From: Verrucomicrobiota bacterium
Lineage (GTDB): Bacteria; Verrucomicrobiota; Verrucomicrobiia; Opitutales; Opitutaceae
Direction of reading: 5' to 3'
DNA: 64,000 nt
Assembly (NCBI GenBank): GCA_023416735.1
Contig: JAEZGX010000012.1
Coordinates: 124,001-188,000, forward strand
A program made the translations under genes and the position numbers. The notes below the pieces were generated by a model, which was given only the letters and a program-made list of their open reading frames with translations, did no database searches and had not been told where the DNA came from. The stretch's first letter is position 1. Each line of letters starts with the position of its first letter. Shown here in pieces: positions 27,976 through 34,389 of this stretch.

Positions 27976-29373
27976 ATGACCGATTCTCCGTCACCTCTCT
28001 CCTCTCTCACGCGGCGCAACTTCCTCTTCACTGGCGCAAAACTCGGCGCCGCCGTTCTCGCCGCTCCCTACATCGCCCGCGCCCAAGCTCCCGGCGCGGG
28101 CGGCACGCGCACGCTCAACGTCGGCCTGATCGGCTGCGGCGAGCAGGGCCGCGTCCTCCTCAACGCCTCGCTCAAGATCCCCGATATTCGCTATCGCGCG
28201 GTTTGCGACATCTGGCCCTACAACCGCACCTACGGCGAACGCCTCCTCCAAAAATTTGGCCACGAGGCCAAGCCGTTCGAGGATTACCGCGAGATGCTGT
28301 CAGCCGTCCCGGATCTCGACGCCGTCATTGTCGCCACGCCCGACTTCGTCCACGCCGAGCACACCAACGCCGCCCTCCGCGCCGGCAAACACGTTTACTG
28401 CGAGAAACTCATGTCCAACACCATCGAGGGCGCACGCTCGATGGTCCACGCCGCCCGCGAGTCCGGCAAACTTCTCCAAGTCGGCCATCAACGTCGCAGC
28501 AACCCGCGCTACCTCCACGCCCGCGACAAGATCGTCCGCGAAGCCAAACTCCTGGGCCGCATCACCAACGCCTCCGGCCAGTGGAACCGCGCCGTCACCG
28601 ATGACCTCGGCTATCCCGCGCGCTACGCGCTGCCCGAGGCCAAGCTCAACGAATACGGCTACGCCAACATGCACGAGTTCCGCAATTGGCGCTGGTTCAA
28701 ACGCTACGCGGGCGGGCCCATCTCCGACCTCGGCGCCCACCAGATCGATATCTTCAACTGGATGCTCGGCGTAAACCCCACCTCCGTCATGGCGGGCGGC
28801 GGCGTCGATTACTACACCACCCACGAGTGGTATGATAACGTCAGCGCCATTTACGAATTCGCCACCCCCGCGGGCATGGTTCGCGCCACTTATGGCGTGC
28901 TCACCACCACCAGCGCCGGCGGCGGTTACCACGAATACTTCATGGGCGACGAGGGTTCGCTGAAGATCTCCGAAAATCCCAAATACACGAAGCTCTACCG
29001 CGAGGCCCGCGCCCCCGAATGGGACATTTGGGCCGAACGCGGTCTCGTCGCCTCTCCAACCTCCGGCGAAGGCGCCCCGCCTCCCGTCAAACCGTGGGAA
29101 AAACCCCGCCCCAAACTCGGCGGCCCTTCCCGCGCTGCCACAGTCGATGTGCGCGAAACCGCGGAACTCTCCGCTTGGGACCTCCCTGTCACCCTCGACA
29201 AGGCCATTCACCAGCCGCACCTCGAAAACTTTTTCGATGCGATCCGCGACGGCGCCAAACTCAACTGTCCCGCCGACGAGGCTTTCGCGAGTGCGATCAC
29301 CGTTCTGCGCGTCAACGAAGCCGTTGCCGCCCAAAAAATGCTCAAATTCACCGCCGAAGATTTCGTCGCGTAA
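27976..29373 (+). CDS. TAT-exported Gfo/Idh/MocA family oxidoreductase (3 of 3)
   Basis: 465-residue oxidoreductase with the twin-arginine signal LTRRNFLFTGAKLGAAVLA (about residues 11-29). The Rossmann motif is NVGLIGCGEQGRVLL, the nucleotide loop VIVATPDFVHAEH and the catalytic Lys region EKLMSNTIEGARS, which has Leu where the other two enzymes have Pro. The C-terminal domain contains GPISDLGAHQIDIFNWMLG. It differs enough from the 21416 and 25240 enzymes to act on another substrate. A 'tcattctgaac' repeat and a discoidin-like secreted protein gene follow. Confidence 0.9.
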   Translation: MTDSPSPLSSLTRRNFLFTGAKLGAAVLAAPYIARAQAPGAGGTRTLNVGLIGCGEQGRVLLNASLKIPDIRYRAVCDIWPYNRTYGERLLQKFGHEAKPFEDYREMLSAVPDLDAVIVATPDFVHAEHTNAALRAGKHVYCEKLMSNTIEGARSMVHAARESGKLLQVGHQRRSNPRYLHARDKIVREAKLLGRITNASGQWNRAVTDDLGYPARYALPEAKLNEYGYANMHEFRNWRWFKRYAGGPISDLGAHQIDIFNWMLGVNPTSVMAGGGVDYYTTHEWYDNVSAIYEFATPAGMVRATYGVLTTTSAGGGYHEYFMGDEGSLKISENPKYTKLYREARAPEWDIWAERGLVASPTSGEGAPPPVKPWEKPRPKLGGPSRAATVDVRETAELSAWDLPVTLDKAIHQPHLENFFDAIRDGAKLNCPADEAFASAITVLRVNEAVAAQKMLKFTAEDFVA

Positions 29374-29394
29374 AAAAACTTTCCTCCAAAAACT

Positions 29395-29425
29395 TGTCAT
29401 TCTGAACGAAGCGAAGAATCCATCT
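29395..29425 (+). repeat. 'tgtcattctgaacgaagcga' dispersed oligo
   Basis: An intergenic element tgtcattctgaacgaagcga continuing agaatcc, found 22 bases after a Gfo/Idh gene. This type of sequence is familiar from intergenic regions of many environmental genomes, and its function is unknown. It contains a partial self-complementary core (ttctgaac / gaagaat). Confidence 0.6.
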
Positions 29426-29459
29426 GGACGTTCGTCTTCATTCACAACCCCCGGATAAT

Positions 29460-30116
29460 ATGCGCCTTCTACTCTCCTCCCTCACCCTGTGTGCCGCGCT
29501 CGTCGTGCCCGCTCAAGCCGCTGACGAGGTTCCGCTCAAAATCGATCTACCTCGCCCGCTCTTCGTCGGCACCCCTCGCCCGCTCAAACTCGCCAACCTC
29601 GAGACCCCGCGCGCCGGTCGCCGCCCCGACTTCATGGTTCCCGCCGGAACCACCCTCCTCTCGAAAGACAAGGAAGTCACCAGCAGCGACCCGCTTCCCA
29701 TCATTGGCGAACTTTCCTTCGTCACCGACGGCGACAAAGCCGGCAGCGAAGGCACCTACGTCGAGCTCGGGCCGGGCGTGCAATGGGTTCAAATCGACCT
29801 CGAGAAATCCGCCAAAATCCACGCGATCCTGGTCTGGCATTTCCACTCCCAAGCTCGCGCCTATCACGACGTAGTCGCTCAGATCTCGGACGATCCTGAA
29901 TTCAAATCGGGCGTCACGACCGTCTACAACAACGACGACAACAACTCCGCCGAACTCGGCGCCGGCAAAGACCCCGCTTACATCGAGACCTACGAAGGCC
30001 GTCTCATCGAAGCCAAGGGTGCCACCGGCCGCTACGTCCGCCTCTACTCCAACGGCAACACCTCCGACGAACTCAACCACTACGTCGAAGTCGAGGTTTA
30101 CGGCCAGGCCAAGTAA
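29460..30116 (+). CDS. Secreted discoidin-like (F5/8C) domain protein
   Basis: 218-residue secreted protein with a signal peptide (MRLLLSSLTLCAALVVPAQA, 20 residues). The mature part is one beta-sandwich domain with the features of F5/8C domains: a metal-site-like loop SFVTDGDKAGSEG, QWVQIDLEKSAKIHAILVW, and GRYVRLYSNGNTSDE near the end. It may bind extracellular glycans. It probably belongs with the upstream Gfo/Idh gene (86-base spacing) and is followed by a terminator. Confidence 0.75.
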   Translation: MRLLLSSLTLCAALVVPAQAADEVPLKIDLPRPLFVGTPRPLKLANLETPRAGRRPDFMVPAGTTLLSKDKEVTSSDPLPIIGELSFVTDGDKAGSEGTYVELGPGVQWVQIDLEKSAKIHAILVWHFHSQARAYHDVVAQISDDPEFKSGVTTVYNNDDNNSAELGAGKDPAYIETYEGRLIEAKGATGRYVRLYSNGNTSDELNHYVEVEVYGQAK

Positions 30117-30142
30117 TCACCTCTCCAACATCTCTCTCCAGG

Positions 30143-30171
30143 AGGGCGGGTCTTCGACCCGCCCTTTTTCT
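30143..30171 (+). terminator. Rho-independent terminator after discoidin-like gene
   Basis: A stem agggcgggtc / gacccgccct with a ttc loop, followed by five T, 27 bases after the stop codon. The same agggcggg...cccgccct motif recurs in a hairpin at 61624. Confidence 0.85.
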
Positions 30172-30204
30172 TTTCTCCCTTCGCGAACCACCCTACCGTT
30201 CCCC

Positions 30205-31695
30205 GTGCTTTCGTCGCTCCACCGCTGGCTCCCCTTGGTCCTTATCGCGACCGCCGCGCTCTGGCTGCGAACCACCGAGCTCTCCCGCCGGCCCATGCAC
30301 GCCGACGAAGCCAACCAGGCCGTCAAACTCGGCCAGCTTCTCGACACCGGCGATTACGCGTTCGATCCCGCCGACCACCACGGCCCCACGCTCTACTTCC
30401 TCGCCGTTCCCCTCGCCTGGCTCCGTGGCGAAACGTCCCTCGCGACGCTCACTGAAACAACCGTTCGCCTCCTCCCCGCCCTGGCCGGCACCTTCGCCGT
30501 CCTTCTCCTTTCCGCCCTCGCCTCCCCAGCCCCCAATGGAAGCGCGGCGCCCCCCCCGCGCAATTCCCGGCTATTCCCTTTCACCGCCGCAATCTTCCTC
30601 ACGGTCGCACCTCCCGCCGTCTACTACTCTCGTTACTTCATCCAGGAAACACTCCTCCTCGCCTTTACCCTCGCGACGTTTCTCTTCGCACAACGTTGGT
30701 GGCGCACCCCGCATCTTCGCTGGGCGCTTCTTACCGGTGTATCCGCTGGCCTGATGCAAGCCACGAAAGCCTCCGCTCCACTCTTCCTTTTCGCTGGGAT
30801 CCTCGCCGCGCTCCCTTTCGTTTTCCGGCACCCGCAGAGCACCGTTAATCTGACCGTGCTTCCTCGCCATCTCCCAGCCGCGCTCGTCGCCGCACTTTTC
30901 GTCGCCGCACTCTTCTATTCTTCCTTCTTCACCCACCTCGCCGGCCTCCGCGATGCCGTCGCCACTTATACCCACGCCACATCCCGCGCCGTAACCGACT
31001 CCGGTCACGAAAAGCCATTCACCTACTACTTCCAACTGCTGGCCTTTCATCGCTCGGGCGGACTCACCTTCCACCAAATCCCTTTCCTCGTTCTCGCCAC
31101 CCTCGGAGCCGTGTTGGCTTTCCGCCGCTCCACCTCCTCTCCTCTTCTTCGCTGGTCCCTCCTCTACACTTTTCTTGTCGCCCTTGTTCTCTCCTTCACG
31201 CCCTACAAAACTCCCTGGCACGTCATCCATCTGATTCCCGGGCTCGCCCTTCTCGCCGCCGGCGCGGTCGCCGGCCTTCGCCCGTGGTGGCTCGGCACCG
31301 CGCTCGGAGCCTTCGCCCTCACCCTTCAAATCAAGCAAACCCAACTCACCTCCTTCCTCCGCCCCGCCGACGCCCGTAATCCTTACGCCTACGTCCACAG
31401 TTCGCCCGACGTTCTCAAACTCCGCGCCCTCGCGACATCCGCTCTCGCTACCAACCCCGACGCCGTCATCCGCGTGATCGCCACCGAATACTGGCCAATT
31501 CCATGGTATCTCCGCGGCTTCGAGAAAAACGTCGGCTACTGGTCCGCACCGCCGGCCGACTCTGATGCCGCTCTGATCATCGCCTCTGCCGATCTCGCCG
31601 ATTCAGTCAGCGCCCAACTCAACGGCACCTACCGCGAATCCCTCCTTGGTCTCCGGCCCGGAGTCCTCTGCGTCATATTCACTCGCGAGCCATGA
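30205..31695 (+). CDS. Membrane glycosyltransferase, Agl23/TIGR03663-like (GT-C fold)
   Basis: 496-residue multi-pass membrane protein with about ten or more hydrophobic segments. The first extracytoplasmic loop contains RRPMHADEANQAVKLG, then GDYAFDPADHHGPTLYFL, the signature of the 'flippase activity-associated' Agl23 family, where the Asp-Glu pair is catalytic in GT-C enzymes. It likely transfers a sugar from a polyprenyl-phosphate donor at the outer face of the membrane. The start is a GTG at 30205 (VLSSLHRWLPLVL), after the terminator; the frame is open further upstream but overlaps the previous gene. Its stop overlaps the next start (atga), so the GT2 downstream is coupled and probably supplies the lipid-linked sugar. 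Confidence 0.82.
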   Translation: MLSSLHRWLPLVLIATAALWLRTTELSRRPMHADEANQAVKLGQLLDTGDYAFDPADHHGPTLYFLAVPLAWLRGETSLATLTETTVRLLPALAGTFAVLLLSALASPAPNGSAAPPPRNSRLFPFTAAIFLTVAPPAVYYSRYFIQETLLLAFTLATFLFAQRWWRTPHLRWALLTGVSAGLMQATKASAPLFLFAGILAALPFVFRHPQSTVNLTVLPRHLPAALVAALFVAALFYSSFFTHLAGLRDAVATYTHATSRAVTDSGHEKPFTYYFQLLAFHRSGGLTFHQIPFLVLATLGAVLAFRRSTSSPLLRWSLLYTFLVALVLSFTPYKTPWHVIHLIPGLALLAAGAVAGLRPWWLGTALGAFALTLQIKQTQLTSFLRPADARNPYAYVHSSPDVLKLRALATSALATNPDAVIRVIATEYWPIPWYLRGFEKNVGYWSAPPADSDAALIIASADLADSVSAQLNGTYRESLLGLRPGVLCVIFTREP

Positions 31696-32414
31696 CTCCG
31701 CATCATTCGCTCGTCGTGCCGCTCTATAACGAAGCCGGCAACATCCTCCCTTTCCTCGAAGCCGCCGTCCCCGTCCTCGCTTCCTTGCCGGGCGATTTCG
31801 AAATAATCCTGGTCGACGACGGCAGCGCCGATGCCACGCCTGACGAAATTCGCGCCGCGGCCGCCCGCTGGCCACAACTCCACTCTATTCGGCACCCGCA
31901 AAACCGCGGCCAGGCCGCCGCCCTCCTCACCGGCCTGCAGGCCGCACGCGGTGGACTCATCTTCACGATGGACGGCGATGGCCAAAACGATCCGCGCGAC
32001 TTTCCCCTCCTCTACACTCCCGTCGCCGCCGGCGCATTCGACCTCATGTGCGGTTGGCGCGTCGACCGCCACGACAACCTCATCCGACGCTTCATGTCGC
32101 GTCTAGGAAACTCCGTTCGCCGCCTTATCCTCGACGACCACCTGCACGATGCCGGCTGCCAGCTCCGCGTTTTTCGCCGCGAAGTAATTTCCGTGCTCTT
32201 CCCCATCGAGCTCATGCAGTCCTTCCTCCCTTCAATCGCCCACGCCGCCGGCTTCCGCGTCGGCGAAATCCCCGTTCGCCACCACCCCCGCCGACACGGC
32301 CACGCCAAATTTGGCCTCCGCCAACTCTGGTGGCGCCCGTTCATCGCCATGCTCCGCGTCCGCCGCCACCTGCGCGCCCTCCCCCCACGCCCGCCACCCA
32401 AACATCACGTGTAA
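31692..32414 (+). CDS. GT2 glycosyltransferase, dolichol-phosphate-mannose-synthase-like
   Basis: 240-residue GT-A fold enzyme: SLVVPLYNEAGNILPFL, ILVDDGSADATPDE, and the metal-binding motif TMDGDGQNDP. There is no C-terminal membrane segment, unlike DPMS enzymes of ArnC type. It probably makes polyprenyl-phosphate sugar for the membrane glycosyltransferase that overlaps it by four bases. The stop codon TAA at 32412-32414 lies inside an AT-rich palindromic element. Confidence 0.88.
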   Translation: MTPHHSLVVPLYNEAGNILPFLEAAVPVLASLPGDFEIILVDDGSADATPDEIRAAAARWPQLHSIRHPQNRGQAAALLTGLQAARGGLIFTMDGDGQNDPRDFPLLYTPVAAGAFDLMCGWRVDRHDNLIRRFMSRLGNSVRRLILDDHLHDAGCQLRVFRREVISVLFPIELMQSFLPSIAHAAGFRVGEIPVRHHPRRHGHAKFGLRQLWWRPFIAMLRVRRHLRALPPRPPPKHHV

Positions 32415-32429
32415 TACATTATATTACAT
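32411..32429. repeat. AT-rich palindrome 'gtaatacattatattac', copy 1
   Basis: Arms gtaata/tattac around catta, followed by at. It overlaps the stop codon of the GT2 gene. An almost identical 19-base copy is at 50516 and a shortened one at 32454. It is strikingly AT-rich in a GC-rich genome. Confidence 0.8.
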
Positions 32430-32453
32430 CTCACGGCGCTCCGTCGATCCTTT

Positions 32454-32470
32454 GTAATACATTATTACAT
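32454..32470. repeat. AT-rich palindrome 'gtaatacattattac', copy 2
   Basis: Lacks two bases of copy 1 (gtaatacattattacat), 24 bases after it. Arms gtaat/attac around acatt. The pair lies between the converging GT2 and RlmI genes. Confidence 0.75.
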
Positions 32471-32541
32471 TCCCCGTCGAACACTTCTGCGCGATCTGCA
32501 TCCGAATCCGCGCCGCCCGCACTCAGCTGCACCCCGCACTT

Positions 32542-33753
32542 TCACTCCACACTCACGACATATCCGCGCAAATACTCGCTCTCCGGCATGGTCACCAAGA
32601 CCGGATGATCCGCCGGTTGATGACAAAACTCCATCACGCGCACTTTCCTCCGCGCGTCCACCGCCGCCGCCGCGATCACCCCGCGCAACTCCGCGTCGTG
32701 CATGTGATGAGAACATGAATACGTCGCAAGCACGCCGCCTCGCGCCAGCCGTTGAATCGCGCGCAGGTTGATTTCCTTGTAGCCGCGCAACGCCCCTTCC
32801 AACGCGCTCTTCGATTTCGCGAAGGGCGGTGGATCCAGCACGATCACATCCCACAAAGCCTCACCCGCCCGCGCCGGGTCGTTGAACCAATCGAACACAT
32901 TCGCGACGCGAAACTCCGCGCGCACCTCGTTTCGTTCCGCATTTTTCCGCGCCGCCGCAACCGCATCCTCTGCACTGTCCAATCCCAGCACTTCCGCCGC
33001 CCCCGCCCGCGCTGCATGCAATGCAAAGGGGCCCTGATTGCAGAACGCGTCCAGCACCCGCTTCCCCGCACAATACTTTGCCACCACCGCATGCTGCTCC
33101 CGCTGATCCAAATAAAAACCCGTCTTCTGCCCGCCCGCCAGATCCAGCCAATACTCGAATCCATCGATCTTCACCCATCTCGGCTCCCACGCGTTCCCTG
33201 ACCGCGTATGCACCTGGAGCGGCAAACCTTCCAACCTCCGAATCGGCGCTTCATTCCGAAACACGATCTCCGCCGGCTTCAACACGTCCGCCAGCACCTC
33301 TCCAATCATCTCCGCCCGCTGTTCCATCGCGAGCGTTTGAATCTGCACCACCAACGTGTCGCCAAATCGATCGACCACCACGCCGGGTAAATCATCCGAC
33401 TCCGACCACACCACGCGCCCGCACTCTCCCGCGCCGCCTGTTCCTTTTCCTTTTCGTCGCGCCACCGCGCGCTCCACGGCGTCCCGCACATACCCTCGAT
33501 CCAACTCCACTCGTTCCCGGCTCAATCGCCGCCAAACGATCTGCGACTTCGAATTGTAGATACCCGTCCCCAAAAATCGTCCGCTCCGATCCCGGCATTC
33601 CACGACACGTCCGTCGCTCTCTGCCCCGAGCAGCGTCTCCACTTCATTCGCAAACACCCACGGGTGTCCCGCCAGCACACGCGGCTTGGCATTTGGTTTC
33701 AGTTTCAAAAACGGCAACGCACTCACCCGTCCACGCTCGCGGTTCGCGGGCAC
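32542..33753 (-). CDS. rlmI: 23S rRNA (cytosine-C5)-methyltransferase RlmI-like
   Basis: 403-residue SAM-dependent methyltransferase of the RlmI (YccW) family, which methylates C1962 in E. coli. The N-terminal PUA-like domain (LKPNAKPRVLAGHPWVFANE) is followed by a linker domain (GGQKTGFYLDQREQ) and the Rossmann domain (VLDAFCNQGPFALHAARAG; VIVLDPPPFAKSKSA; TYSCSHHM with the catalytic Cys). The GTG at 33753 is the longest start; VSALPFLKLK nine codons later fits the family's usual start better. Two tiny membrane-protein genes lie upstream on the same strand. Specific site not proven. Confidence 0.9.
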   Translation of the reverse strand: MPANRERGRVSALPFLKLKPNAKPRVLAGHPWVFANEVETLLGAESDGRVVECRDRSGRFLGTGIYNSKSQIVWRRLSRERVELDRGYVRDAVERAVARRKGKGTGGAGECGRVVWSESDDLPGVVVDRFGDTLVVQIQTLAMEQRAEMIGEVLADVLKPAEIVFRNEAPIRRLEGLPLQVHTRSGNAWEPRWVKIDGFEYWLDLAGGQKTGFYLDQREQHAVVAKYCAGKRVLDAFCNQGPFALHAARAGAAEVLGLDSAEDAVAAARKNAERNEVRAEFRVANVFDWFNDPARAGEALWDVIVLDPPPFAKSKSALEGALRGYKEINLRAIQRLARGGVLATYSCSHHMHDAELRGVIAAAAVDARRKVRVMEFCHQPADHPVLVTMPESEYLRGYVVSVE

Positions 33754-33839
33754 TTCGCCACGCCAAAATTCAACCTCGCTCGTCCTCGATCTACTGGATC
33801 AGAGCGACGACCGCGCGCGCTTCCACCAGGAACCCGCGC

Positions 33840-33968
33840 TCAATACGAACCTTCTTCCTCCGAACCGTCGCAATCGCACCGGGCGTTCCACTTCGTCGTC
33901 ACCAACGCCAAACCAAAGGTCATGGCGAAACACAAAAACGCGAGCAGGCTCAGGATCACCTTGATCAT
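33840..33968 (-). CDS. Small membrane protein (42 aa), unknown
   Basis: 42-residue open frame MIKVILSLLAFLCFAMTF... with one transmembrane helix (residues 3-25) and a short acidic tail holding two Cys (NARCDCDGSEEEGSY). A strong ribosome site (gggagg) directly touches the ATG, which is unusual here, where most genes lack one. It lies between another small membrane ORF and rlmI on the same strand. The hydrophobic core and clean ends support a real gene. No family recognised. Confidence 0.5.
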   Translation of the reverse strand: MIKVILSLLAFLCFAMTFGLALVTTKWNARCDCDGSEEEGSY

Positions 33969-34050
33969 CCTCCCGTCCCAATCGGCCGAACCACGAAAAC
34001 TTTAGCTCTTTTCGTATCCGCCCCTCGCCCCCGCCGCCCTGGAGCTAACT

Positions 34051-34209
34051 TCAGCGATCCGACGTATCCGCCACGCGGATGCCGTAGTGAAATCCTTCGT
34101 CGTCCTCGTAGCCCACCGGGGCCTCGACCGCCGCCACGACCATCTTCATCACCGCGAACACATACGCGATCGCGAAGGAAACCGTCAGATAGGGTATCAG
34201 GGAAAGCAT
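34051..34209 (-). CDS. Small membrane protein (52 aa), unknown
   Basis: 52-residue open frame MLSLIPYLTVSFAIAYVFAV... with one transmembrane helix (about residues 3-30) and an acidic, aromatic tail (GYEDDEGFHYGIRVADTS). The codons end mainly in G or C, as in neighbouring minus-strand genes. It is first in a minus-strand set with the 42-aa protein and rlmI, 82 bases apart. Function unknown. Confidence 0.5.
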   Translation of the reverse strand: MLSLIPYLTVSFAIAYVFAVMKMVVAAVEAPVGYEDDEGFHYGIRVADTSDR

Positions 34210-34304
34210 GAGATCACAGTAGTCACTTTTCCCAAAAAGCGAACTGGGTTTTCATCAGGCCCGTTTGTTCACGCCTTTGTTACGACCCTCAATCCCCCTT
34301 CAAA

Positions 34305-34340
34305 ATCGTTCTCGTTCTCCTTCTCGTTCTCCGTTGTCGT
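34305..34340 (+). repeat. 'gttctcgttctccttctc' oligo-repeat upstream of RF3 gene
   Basis: Tandem hexamer-like repeats of gttctc/cttctc (tcgttctcgttctccttctc). A related block is at 43813. Both lie 50 to 90 bases before a plus-strand start codon. The remaining bases of 34210-34389 show nothing else. Confidence 0.65.
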
Positions 34341-34389
34341 CCTCTTTTTCGCTCAATAAACCGCTCCTGCGCCCACCTGTCTCGGCTCC

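Noticed and set aside
30019..30204. Upstream start for the Agl23-like enzyme
   Set aside because: It overlaps the end of the discoidin gene and crosses its terminator; the GTG at 30205 begins the first membrane helix.
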